This document shows, piece by piece, positions 1 through 6,996 of a DNA stretch of 20,434 bases. The position numbers and the translations under genes are program-made. Each line of letters starts with the position of its first letter. Positions within the stretch are counted from its first letter, which is position 1. The notes under the pieces were generated by a model. The model made no database searches, was not told the origin of the DNA, and worked only from the letters and a program-made list of their open reading frames with translations. Source of the DNA: a virus; IMG/VR virus record IMGVR_UViG_3300021083_000093, positions 1-20,434 of that record. One strand, given 5' to 3'.

Positions 1-303
1 GCCACCGGCCGCGAAGAGGGGAGTCTGGACCAGTTCGACGGCGGCAACACCCGCGACTGGGACAACAAGCTCTCCGTCGAGGTCGTCAGCCCGCACGCTG
101 CGCTGCGCTCGATCGAGATCGTCTCCGCACCCATCGCACCCACGATCTTTATCGCGGGCGACTCCACTGTTACAGACCGCGACGGGGGTGGCGATGTTAG
201 TTGGGGTCAGATTCTACCGCGCTTTCTCAAGCCCGGCGACGTCTTCGAGATCGAGATCGAGAAAATTGGCGTGCTGCGCAATCCCGTGGTCGCCGAAGCG
301 TAG
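1..303 (+). CDS. Chimeric open frame: SGNH/rhamnogalacturonan acetylesterase-like fragment joined to the C-terminus of an FAH-family protein (5' partial)
   Basis: The frame is open from base 1 to a TAG at 301-303 (100 codons) and has no start inside the window. Codons 1-76 read like the end of an N-terminal beta-domain (DWDNKLSVEVVSP) followed by block I of GDSL/SGNH esterases (PTIFIAGDSTVTD, then SWGQILPRF). This pattern is typical of rhamnogalacturonan acetylesterases, which deacetylate pectin. In that family an F-x-KPG stretch is normally followed by the rest of the hydrolase core. Here the reading changes to KPGDVFEIEIEKIGVLRNPV and stops, which is the characteristic C-terminal end of fumarylacetoacetate-hydrolase/2-keto-4-pentenoate-hydratase proteins. 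The later SGNH blocks with the catalytic Asp/His are absent, so an active esterase is not expected. The family calls come from motif recognition. The chimeric reading is an inference. Confidence 0.7.
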   Translation, partial: ATGREEGSLDQFDGGNTRDWDNKLSVEVVSPHAALRSIEIVSAPIAPTIFIAGDSTVTDRDGGGDVSWGQILPRFLKPGDVFEIEIEKIGVLRNPVVAEA

Positions 304-343
304 CGAACGGCCAATCGCGGCCCAACACAATCTGGAGGAAACA

Positions 344-475
344 GTGGCCAATCTGATTCAGCAAATGGGCCATGTGGTCATTTCGTCGCCCGATCCGCTC
401 GGCGCGATGGCGAGCGAGATTGCGGCGAGGATGTCCCCGACATCGGCGAGTAGTGCCGTGACGTCGATCGAGTAG
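344..475 (+). pseudogene. 5' remnant of a VOC/glyoxalase-fold gene running into phage sequence
   Basis: A clear ribosome-binding site (GGAGGAA, 334-340) precedes a GTG at 344, 40 bases after the stop of the FAH-like tail. The first residues, MANLIQQMGHVVISSPDP, look like the start of a vicinal-oxygen-chelate (glyoxalase/extradiol dioxygenase) protein, where the GHVV strand supplies the first metal-side histidine. An FAH-family gene followed by a VOC gene is a common pairing in aromatic-catabolism operons. After about residue 17 the sequence stops resembling the family. It is the antisense of the phage adaptor gene on the other strand and ends at TAG 473-475 after 43 codons. I read this as a truncated gene start. 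The family is moderately certain, since only about 17 residues are left. Confidence 0.5.
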
Positions 476-579
476 TCGAGATCGCATCCCGGCTGGGCTG
501 GGGGGAAGATGCCGTCAAGGCGCTTCCATAGCGGCCTGCTGACCGGCAGCACGATGGTGCGGGCCATTGAAGCGGTCAT
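358..579 (-). pseudogene. Truncated phage fibre-tail adaptor-like gene at the left end of the tail module
   Basis: The ATG at 579 overlaps the TGA of the upstream fibre-assembly-like gene (TGATG), so the gene belongs to the same operon. The 73-residue product has a short N-terminus rich in P and W, then CDLDYSIDVTALLADVGDIL. This resembles the first part of small phage adaptor proteins, which begin with a D-Y-x-x-D-x-(S/T) strand and a GD-I turn and continue for about 60 more residues as a beta-sandwich. Here the frame stops at 358-360, and the last 10-20 residues (from about base 400 down) are antisense to the VOC-like gene start. The normal C-terminal half is therefore missing. The family call is tentative. 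The truncation follows from the neighbouring chromosomal genes. Confidence 0.5.
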
Positions 580-1154
580 CAGATCGCCGCCACCTGTTCC
601 GGCCATGTCGGTGTGCCGCCGCCTTGCAGAACCGCAGCCTGGACGCTGAGGGCGTAGACGAGATCCCGCGATGCCCGGTACAGCGCCACGATCTGCGGTC
701 CGGCGAGCGAGTGGGCATCGCCGGCGAGATCAGCGACCGGCAATGTGCCGCCGCCACCCGGCAGCCCGAGACCCGCCGCGAAGTCGCGCGCCAGGATGCC
801 GACTTGCTCCACCACGGGGGGAGCAAGGGAGTAGACGGCGGAGGCGGCGGGACAGGACCGGCAGGTGATGGTGATGCCGGCCATGGCGCGGCTGGCGAAC
901 GCCGCGGCGGCCTGCTGGATGGGCGTGGGGCCTGATGGCAGCGGAGCCGGAACCGTCTCGCGCGCCACCAGGGCGCCGTCCTGGACGGCCCAGCCGCCGG
1001 GTTTCGCCATGTGGCTGTCCCATTGCTCCGGCGTGACCTCGATCAGGTCGGCCGGCTGCGGCAGGTCGGGATAGCTCAGCGCATCGGTATCGTACCAGCC
1101 CGTCACGGGTGCCGGTTGCGCGGCGGCATGGTCGAAGCGTGCATAGAGGGACAT
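579..1154 (-). CDS. Tail fibre assembly-like protein with a DUF4376-type C-terminal region
   Basis: The product has 191 residues. Its N-terminal half (about 1-68) has the layout of phage tail-fibre assembly chaperones and fibre-associated proteins: a GWYDTDALSYPDLP stretch, then EVTPEQWDSH and a WAVQDGALV strand. The C-terminal half (about 92-191) starts with GITITCRSC and continues as a mainly helical region with IVALYRASRDLVYALSV, reminiscent of the DUF4376 domain found in such proteins. It lies directly downstream of a fibre gene (3 bases after its stop), which is the expected place for a fibre-folding chaperone. The start was chosen because it follows the preceding stop directly. The ribosome site is weak (AGGGTGG a few bases upstream). 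The role is inferred from layout and position. No catalytic motif is visible. Confidence 0.55.
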   Translation of the reverse strand: MSLYARFDHAAAQPAPVTGWYDTDALSYPDLPQPADLIEVTPEQWDSHMAKPGGWAVQDGALVARETVPAPLPSGPTPIQQAAAAFASRAMAGITITCRSCPAASAVYSLAPPVVEQVGILARDFAAGLGLPGGGGTLPVADLAGDAHSLAGPQIVALYRASRDLVYALSVQAAVLQGGGTPTWPEQVAAI

Positions 1155-1157
1155 CCT

Positions 1158-1730
1158 CTACCACCCTATCGCGAGGAAGGATTGCGTGATCGATCCGCCC
1201 GTCCATCCGCTGCCGGTCCACGATTCGGCCCATCCCTGATAGCCGCTGACCGTTGGATTCGACGCGCCGTGCACCGTCGGGGTGCCTGATCCCCACGAAC
1301 CCGCCGCCGCCTCTTCGCAGACGAGTACCTGAAAGCAGCCGTGCGGGAACGTGACCGGGAACGTCACGCTGCTCGGTGCGCCGATATTATTGCAGCCCCA
1401 CTGGATGATCAGACCCGACGGCAGGTACTGCACGCCGGACACGCCAACACTCGCCGGGCCGGTCGTGACACCGAACTGCCCGAGGTTCACGGCTTGGCTG
1501 GACTGCGTCGCCGCCGCGACGGCGAACTGATAGTTCGCGTTGCCAGTCAGCGCCGCCTTGTTGGCATAGAGCCATGCCGTGCGGTTCGCGAGGGCCTGCG
1601 CTGCCGCGTTGTCGACACCGATGCCGCCGTGCGAGGCGCCCGTCGCCTGCCCTTCGACGAGGTCGGTCTGCAGGATGCCGGGGACCGAGTTGGGCGTGTA
1701 GCTGGCGCTGTCGATTAGGGTGCCGCTCAT
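1158..1730 (-). CDS. Tail fibre protein with gp53-like C-terminal receptor-binding domain
   Basis: The product has 190 residues. The start at 1730 is preferred over an upstream ATG at 1784 because GAGG lies 8 bases before it and the upstream gene ends at 1741. Residues 1-65 hold the short fibre N-terminus with the ANRTAWLYANKAAL pattern, as in many small phage fibres (N-R-T-x-W-L). Residues 100-190 form a typical C-terminal tip: LIIQWGCN, then VTFPVTFPHGCFQVLV, and a final SFLAIGW. This is the arrangement of the phage tail-fibre gp53-like C-terminal domain (hydrophobic strands ending in A-I-G). The predicted role is host-receptor recognition at the end of the tail. It lies between a fibre-proximal protein and a fibre-assembly-like gene. 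The fibre identity is fairly sure and the receptor is unknown. Confidence 0.72.
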   Translation of the reverse strand: MSGTLIDSASYTPNSVPGILQTDLVEGQATGASHGGIGVDNAAAQALANRTAWLYANKAALTGNANYQFAVAAATQSSQAVNLGQFGVTTGPASVGVSGVQYLPSGLIIQWGCNNIGAPSSVTFPVTFPHGCFQVLVCEEAAAGSWGSGTPTVHGASNPTVSGYQGWAESWTGSGWTGGSITQSFLAIGW

Positions 1731-1740
1731 CGGGTCTGCC

Positions 1741-2385
1741 TCAGTACGTGATCGTGTAGCTGCCCGCGTACGTGGCGGTGCCATTGAAGGTGAATGCCGG
1801 GGTCAGGGCATGGGTCCAAATCGGCACCGGCGCCGTGTGGAGCGCGACACAGGTCCAGACCGTGCCGGTGCCGTCCGTCACGGTACCGCCGACGGTCGTT
1901 GGCCAGGTCGGATGCGCGGATCCGGTGGTGCCGGCTGTCGTGCAGCACTGCACGTTGCCGTTGCTGTCCTTGATGATGGTGCCGACCGCCACGGCAGTGC
2001 TCGCCGACCACGCCGCCGTCACGACCCCGATGGAGATCGGGGTTCCGGTCGCGCCGGTATTCCCGAACAGGCCAAGTTCATTGACCGTTATGCCGGGTAC
2101 CGCGCCGTAGTCGGTCGGCGTGATGGCGTAGCTGAACGTCACCGATCCGGCCGAAGGATAGGTGTGACCGGTGACAGCGTTGTAGTACTGCGCCGATCCG
2201 CTCAGCGCGGTGTCGCCCACGGCCGGTGTCGTGGTGCCGGATCCGAAGCCCATCAGGCTGACCGGCTGGCCGGTGACATCGCCGCCGGTGAGATGGGCCG
2301 CAGCAACCAGCGCCGCGTTCACGATGAGGTTGTGGCGGGCACAGATCAGCTTTCCATTCCGGTAGAGACGGAAGGACCCACGCAT
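1741..2385 (-). CDS. Fibre/tail-collar-type protein with inserted W-x-C carbohydrate-binding-like module
   Basis: The product has 214 residues. Residues 1-122 look like a phage tail protein of the fibre/collar class: RNGKLICARHNLIVNAALVAAA, MGFGSGTTTPAVGDTAL, a YPSAGSVTFSYAI strand and VNELGLFG. A module at about 124-180 follows (WSAS...AGTTGSAHPTWPTTVG...DGTGTVWTC), a small cysteine- and tryptophan-rich unit that recurs in phage proteins and recalls small carbohydrate-binding modules. The end (THALTPAFTFNGTATYAGSY) looks like a strand that completes the first domain, so the module is probably inserted. AGGAG lies 9 bases before the ATG. The gene sits between gpI and the terminal fibre, which fits a protein linking the baseplate to the fibre. 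The exact role is uncertain. Confidence 0.55.
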   Translation of the reverse strand: MRGSFRLYRNGKLICARHNLIVNAALVAAAHLTGGDVTGQPVSLMGFGSGTTTPAVGDTALSGSAQYYNAVTGHTYPSAGSVTFSYAITPTDYGAVPGITVNELGLFGNTGATGTPISIGVVTAAWSASTAVAVGTIIKDSNGNVQCCTTAGTTGSAHPTWPTTVGGTVTDGTGTVWTCVALHTAPVPIWTHALTPAFTFNGTATYAGSYTITY

Positions 2386-2405
2386 CTGTTCTTGCTCCTG
2401 TCGGG

Positions 2406-3131
2406 CTATGCGGTCGGCGTGCCGTTGATGGTGAAGCCGGAGTCCACGATCGCGGGCTGCGTGCCGCCGTGGGTCAGTCCGGTGTGGTAGAAGTGCGCGT
2501 TGTGGTACGGCGTCGTCTTCTTGACGTCGGTGATGGCCTGGATCGGCGCCGTGAAGGTGTCGGTGATCGGGATCGGACTATCGACGCCCGGGGCGCTGAA
2601 GGAATCCGCCAGCACGATCGCAGGATCGGAAAATGTATCAGTGAACTGCAGGGCATCGAGCCAGCAGCGTTCCGGCTTGAAGAACTTGATGGCACCGATC
2701 GCCTGCGCCTGGACGGAGGCCGGGATCGCTGCACCGCCACGCGGCATCACGACACGGAACACGGCCCAGCCCTCGTTGTCCGGCCAGGTGGAGCCTCCCC
2801 AACTGTCCTGGCCTTCGAGGATCTCGGCGCCGGAGAACCCCAGGCTCGCCATGATCGTGGTGATGGCGGCGGGTGTCCCCATCTTGGCATGCAGGCCGAT
2901 CGCCTGCTGGATCAGCGTCCGCTGATCGCTGGTGCTGGCCAGCAGCGCCCACCACGGCGACGTCATATCGAACTGCCAGGCCAAGAACGGCAGGACCGCG
3001 GCCGGCACATTCTTGATCACGTAGACCAGGATCTGCGTCAGATCGATGCCGGCAAGCCGTGCCCCGATCTGAAGATGCGCCTGGGTCCGGACATCGTTGA
3101 TGCTGCTCGGCGGGGTCAGGGTGCCGCTCAT
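2406..3131 (-). CDS. I: Baseplate/tail protein I (P2 gpI family)
   Basis: The product has 241 residues from the ATG at 3131. An upstream in-frame ATG (3209) would lie inside gpJ and is not needed. Residues 10-165 match the P2 gpI organisation: LPFLAWQFDM...WWALL near the N-terminus, RTLIQQAIGLHAKMGTPAAI, a beta-region with AEILEG...WAVFRVVMP, and a helical end with IGAIKFFKPERCWLDAL. In P2, gpI acts with gpJ at the baseplate edge and precedes the fibre genes, the same order as here. P2 gpI is about 176 residues. The extra 75 residues at the C-terminus carry three short TDTF/ADSF-type units (164-194) and may attach the neighbouring fibre proteins (inference). Confidence 0.82.
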   Translation of the reverse strand: MSGTLTPPSSINDVRTQAHLQIGARLAGIDLTQILVYVIKNVPAAVLPFLAWQFDMTSPWWALLASTSDQRTLIQQAIGLHAKMGTPAAITTIMASLGFSGAEILEGQDSWGGSTWPDNEGWAVFRVVMPRGGAAIPASVQAQAIGAIKFFKPERCWLDALQFTDTFSDPAIVLADSFSAPGVDSPIPITDTFTAPIQAITDVKKTTPYHNAHFYHTGLTHGGTQPAIVDSGFTINGTPTA

Positions 3132-3145
3132 CTCGCGTGCCGCGC

Positions 3146-4627
3146 CTAGCCGTACTGCTTTTTGGTGCCGGTGACGAAGGTCAGGTTGATGGCGGTGCAG
3201 TTGCACCACTCGCCGTCGGCGAGCACGATCCTGCCGTCAGATCCGACGGTCGTTCCGCCCAACAGGCCGCCCGGGCCGACGGTATAGCTGACCACCCCGG
3301 AGACCGGAGAGACCGCCGTCAAGACGGTCCCGGCCGGAAGGTTCTGGGCTGCCCCGTTGGTCTGGGCGGTTATGGTAATCGTGGCGGTTTCCGATTCCTG
3401 GAATGAGATACTTCCCGTGCTGGAGCCGCCGGAGCTTAGATTATACAGATTTCCGCTGGCATCCTTCAGAACGGTGCTGAGCGGAAGGGATGTCATGATC
3501 GCCGCGACGACGATGAGACTTCCCGTTGCGGTGGTATGGGTCACAATGTTGATCGGGGCCACCTCATAGACGCCCGGGACCGACAGCGCAGTGCTCCATT
3601 CCGAGGGGACGAGATCGTTCGAGATCGAGCTGGCGAGATCAAGGGCAAGCTGTACCGCGGCAGCCTGAGCGCTTGCCTGCGCAGTGGAGGACGCATCGGC
3701 GAACAGCGTCACGGTGGCGGTGACGGTATAGTCGATCTCCGTCACGGCGTACGCCGCCACGGTGTCGCAGAGCGGCCTGACGGTGGTGGGTGCGCATGCC
3801 GCCAGCACTTCGGCCAGCACGGCCGGGGATGCGATCGCGATGCTGTTCGGAGCAGCGGCGGGCTGCTGGAGAACCGGGCCGGTCAGGACATAGATCGCGA
3901 TCTGCCCGGGCGCCGGCGTTATCACGTTGGCGTCGATGATCGTTGAATCTGCCGACGCCGCGAAGAACCGGTAGGCGCCCTCGGGGCCGGCCGAACTGTA
4001 CTTGTTCGGGGACTGCTGGATCCTGGCCCGGTAGTGATCGTCGGTTTCCGGATCGGACCCGTCCGATGTTGTTGTCGTGTTGGTGATGCCCGCCAGCAGG
4101 CTGTTGCCGCCGATGATGACGCTGACCTGGCCGGGCAGATAGCCGTTCGCGGTTGATCCAGCAGTCTGGGCCGAAGCCGCGACGGTCAGGACGGTGGTCC
4201 CGGCCGGGAACGTGAGAGCCGCCGAGGTCAGGAAGACCTGCGCGCCGTCGGTCGTTCCGACCTGGCTGTTGGCCGGCAGCGTGTAGGGAACCGTCAGGGC
4301 GTTCGCCAGCGTGGCCTGGAGCGTCGTGGTGGACGGCTGGGCCGCGAGCCGTGGCGTGTCGGTGAGCTGGCCGATATAGTCCAGCACCGGGTAGGACGCG
4401 AAGGCCAAGAGGTTCTGCTGGCCCGTGTATTGGATGGCGTTCCGGACCAGTGTCTCCCGGTAGGCATAGAGGTTGATCAGCAGGCGTTCGACCTGGGCCG
4501 GGTAGAGGGTCTTGCCGCTGGCCTGCTCGAACGTCGCGATCATGTCGTTCAGGATCGCGAGCGGATCGAGACCGTCAGAATCGGTCAGGAACGACGGGGC
4601 CGGCAGCGTGGTGATCGAGGCGCTCAT
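3146..4627 (-). CDS. J: Baseplate wedge protein J (Baseplate_J family), enlarged
   Basis: The product has 493 residues, against about 300 for P2 gpJ. Residues 20-95 form the helical N-terminus (ERLLINLYAYRETLVRNAIQY, then FASYPVLDYIGQL). Residues 100-190 are the beta-domain with LPANSQVGTTDGAQVFLT and AGSTANGYLPGQV, and PETDDHYRARI follows near 193-203. Residues 210-367 form the C-terminal core, ending around the VPGVYEVAPINIV strand. A segment at 368-465 (STVLKDASGNLYNL...AQTNGAAQNLPAGTVL) repeats the pattern of the first beta-domain before the final strands (GRIVLADGEWCNC). The protein should form the baseplate wedge with gpW and gpI. GGAGAC lies about 8 bases before the ATG. Confidence 0.88.
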   Translation of the reverse strand: MSASITTLPAPSFLTDSDGLDPLAILNDMIATFEQASGKTLYPAQVERLLINLYAYRETLVRNAIQYTGQQNLLAFASYPVLDYIGQLTDTPRLAAQPSTTTLQATLANALTVPYTLPANSQVGTTDGAQVFLTSAALTFPAGTTVLTVAASAQTAGSTANGYLPGQVSVIIGGNSLLAGITNTTTTSDGSDPETDDHYRARIQQSPNKYSSAGPEGAYRFFAASADSTIIDANVITPAPGQIAIYVLTGPVLQQPAAAPNSIAIASPAVLAEVLAACAPTTVRPLCDTVAAYAVTEIDYTVTATVTLFADASSTAQASAQAAAVQLALDLASSISNDLVPSEWSTALSVPGVYEVAPINIVTHTTATGSLIVVAAIMTSLPLSTVLKDASGNLYNLSSGGSSTGSISFQESETATITITAQTNGAAQNLPAGTVLTAVSPVSGVVSYTVGPGGLLGGTTVGSDGRIVLADGEWCNCTAINLTFVTGTKKQYG

Positions 4628-4645
4628 GCGGGAGTCTCCGCGCGG

Positions 4646-4882
4646 TCAGTGCGCAGGCGCATCGGCGGGCGGGGCTGCGTCAGCCTTCTTCGCTGTGGCC
4701 TTGAGCGTATCGTTCTCGGCCCGGAGCGCAAAGATTTCCGTGCGAAGTTCGACCGTCTCCTGGGTCAACTGCATGACCGTAGCGGCCAGCGCTTGCATCT
4801 GCGGAGAGGGGGGCTGTGGGACGGTTTGCGCCGCCGCGATGACGGGAACGAACAGGATGGACGCGATGATGAAACTACGCAT
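4646..4882 (-). CDS. Small exported coiled-coil protein of unknown function
   Basis: The product has 78 residues. Residues 1-18 form a compact Sec signal peptide (MRSFIIASILFVPVIAAAQT: Arg at position 3, hydrophobic core, A-A-A before Q). A Pro-rich linker follows. Residues 28-63 have heptad-like spacing (MQALAATVMQLTQETVELRT, then IFALRAENDTLKA) and probably form a trimeric or dimeric coiled coil. The tail is Ala/Pro/Asp-rich. TGAGGAG precedes the ATG, overlapping the stop of the 700-residue exported protein, so the two are probably translated together. No family is recognised. It could multimerise with its exported neighbour in the periplasm. A spanin-like role is possible, but there is neither a transmembrane anchor nor a lipobox to support it. 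Confidence 0.55.
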   Translation of the reverse strand: MRSFIIASILFVPVIAAAQTVPQPPSPQMQALAATVMQLTQETVELRTEIFALRAENDTLKATAKKADAAPPADAPAH

Positions 4883-4891
4883 GGTGGCTCC

Positions 4892-6994
4892 TCAACAGTG
4901 CGTAACAATGCCTTTGACAGAAGCAAAGCTGGATGTGGGTGTGCCGGAACAGGACACGCCCGCGCTGGTACCGGAGGTGAACGACGCAGAAGTTAGTCCG
5001 TTGGGGAAATTGACCACTCCCGTCCCCAGAGCGGTAATGCTGAGGTTCGCGTTCGTTGCGGGGGACGCACCGGCACCAACGACGGTTATGCCCGGGGCTG
5101 CGCCTGCACTCCCCACTATTTCGACGCGGGAGTTGTAGTTAGCGACAGTTGGACCGACCATGAAGCTGGGGCCAGCATATTCCGATGTCGTGAAGGAACT
5201 CTCGTCCCACAGGATGCCGTTCGACACGGTGAGTTCGGTATCCGTGTTGGATGTCGGGTAGTGGTCGTCCGTTATGAACGCATAGGTCGCCAGTTGCGTG
5301 GAGGCCGAAACCGCATTCTGCAGATTGAACCAAATGCCTTTGTAGTAGCCAGGTAGCGCGGTGCTTCCCTCATTCGTTATCTCGACGGCGGCAATGGCCT
5401 TGCTTACGTTGGGCCCGATCGTGGACACCTCGATCGAGGCGTCGCCGGGGATGATCCCGCTATGCAAGTTCGTGACGGCCACGACGGCCCCGTGTGCCGC
5501 CCCGCTGGTCTGTCCCGCGATGGTCTGCGCCTGGAACACCCCTCCGAATGATTGGGCGCCGTTGACGCCGTTGACGCCCAGGCCGGCGACGCCGTACCCG
5601 TCTCCGCCGGCATTCGTCACCGTCGTGGCCCCGTAGACGCAGATCCCGCCGGATGCCTGCGGCAGTGTCATTACGCAGCCGTAGCCGGCGACGCCATTCG
5701 GGTAGGTCGTGCTGTTCGGCGAATAGCTGCCCTGTAGGCTGTTTACGAACAGCGTGGCCCCCGCAGAGCCGTTGCCTATCCAATCGGTCAGTATATCGCC
5801 ACCGTAGCGGGTTCCGCCTGTATAGGTTCCGCTATTCGTCTCTGCCGTTGACGTCATCGCCAGGGCCTGCACAGACGTCAGGCCAGCCGAGACGGTGACC
5901 GTTCCGAGGAACGCAGCGTTGCCGCCCGCCTCGAACGTGCTGCCGGCGACGAACGGGCTGGCGGCATAGATGGCCGCCGTTCCCTTGGCGGTCAGGTTCA
6001 GCTCGACGTTTGTGTCCGCCCCGATCGCCGCGACTTGCGTGGGCGCTCCGGTAACACTTGGCACCAGCGCCACGCCATTGACCGCGTTGGCGATCGCCTG
6101 GATGCTGGCATCAAGGCCACCGGCCTGGTTCACGAACGAGACGCCACCGTCCTGGAACTGCATGCTGATGGAATTCGCGGCTGTCGCCACGGTACTGGTG
6201 ATGTTGGGTCCGGCCACGTCAGAGGCGTCATGCCACTGGATGATGTGGCCCTTGGCGAGCCGCATCGCATACCCAAAGCCGCTGTAGTTGGTGAGCGCGT
6301 TGGCGCCGACAATGATTCCGGTCTGGAAGCGCGCCCCGTTGTCCTTGATGCCAATCGCCTCAGTGGCATCGGTGACGCCGGCATGCGAGCCGCCGGAGGC
6401 CAGCCAGAGGGCGATCGTCGAACCATAGACCTCCGGTGAGCCCGGAGACGTGGCCGTGGCCTGCGGGCCGAAATTCACGGCATCGATCTCGCGCCCGAAC
6501 GCGAGCCCGGAGGAGCCCGACAGTGTCTGCGCCTCATCGTATCCCGCGTAGACCGAGAGGTGGCGGCCGCTTGCGGCGAACACGTCGTCATTGAACGCGA
6601 AACCAGCAGTGCCAATCGTAGTCTCCAGCGAGCCGTAGCTGTTGCTGAGCTGCGAGGCCCGGGAGGCTGTCGTCAGGGCGATCTGCCCGTTGGGCGACAG
6701 AACGGCGGCATTCGCGCCGGTCACGGGCCAGGCGAGCTGATAGGCCGACCCGCTGGTCAGCCAGTCCGCGGCATAGAGGTGCGTCGTGCCGCTCACCCCG
6801 AGCCCCGTGAACGCGCCGGCCGCGTTGTAGTCCTGCTTGGACGCCCACGCATGGTCCCACTGCGAGATGGACCATATCGCCCCTTGTGCCGGGGACTGTC
6901 CGATGCCGAAGCCGTTTGTGGGAGCCGGTATTGACTGTGCTGCTGCCGGCAGCGGGCCGATCAGAATCGCGAAAATCGCGAGAAGTTTGCGCAC
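4892..6994 (-). CDS. Large exported beta-rich fibre-like protein (signal peptide, about 700 aa)
   Basis: The GTG at 6994, two bases after the gpW stop and ten bases after AGGAG, gives MRKLLAIFAILIGPLPAAAQ as the N-terminus. This is a textbook signal peptide with an A-A-A/Q cleavage site. A longer frame extends back to 7378 but overlaps gpW and has no signal. The mature part resembles phage fibre and structural proteins: WLASGGSHAGVTDATEAIGI, G-A-D-T-N-V-E-L-N-L...KGTAAIY, a second similar unit near the end (ASPATNANLSITALGTGVVN), and a C-terminus of the GVSCSGTPT...GIVTHC type. It is nearly free of charged residues and rich in G/S/T/A. It sits between gpW and gpJ, where P2 has no gene. A fibre or decoration role is likely from composition. 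Export by Sec is the odd part. Confidence 0.6.
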   Translation of the reverse strand: MRKLLAIFAILIGPLPAAAQSIPAPTNGFGIGQSPAQGAIWSISQWDHAWASKQDYNAAGAFTGLGVSGTTHLYAADWLTSGSAYQLAWPVTGANAAVLSPNGQIALTTASRASQLSNSYGSLETTIGTAGFAFNDDVFAASGRHLSVYAGYDEAQTLSGSSGLAFGREIDAVNFGPQATATSPGSPEVYGSTIALWLASGGSHAGVTDATEAIGIKDNGARFQTGIIVGANALTNYSGFGYAMRLAKGHIIQWHDASDVAGPNITSTVATAANSISMQFQDGGVSFVNQAGGLDASIQAIANAVNGVALVPSVTGAPTQVAAIGADTNVELNLTAKGTAAIYAASPFVAGSTFEAGGNAAFLGTVTVSAGLTSVQALAMTSTAETNSGTYTGGTRYGGDILTDWIGNGSAGATLFVNSLQGSYSPNSTTYPNGVAGYGCVMTLPQASGGICVYGATTVTNAGGDGYGVAGLGVNGVNGAQSFGGVFQAQTIAGQTSGAAHGAVVAVTNLHSGIIPGDASIEVSTIGPNVSKAIAAVEITNEGSTALPGYYKGIWFNLQNAVSASTQLATYAFITDDHYPTSNTDTELTVSNGILWDESSFTTSEYAGPSFMVGPTVANYNSRVEIVGSAGAAPGITVVGAGASPATNANLSITALGTGVVNFPNGLTSASFTSGTSAGVSCSGTPTSSFASVKGIVTHC

Positions 6995-6996
6995 GG

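Noticed and set aside
1-600. Prophage attachment site at the left junction
   Set aside because: No tRNA gene, integrase or direct repeat is visible, and the junction cuts through a tail gene. In an intact prophage the boundary would not lie there.
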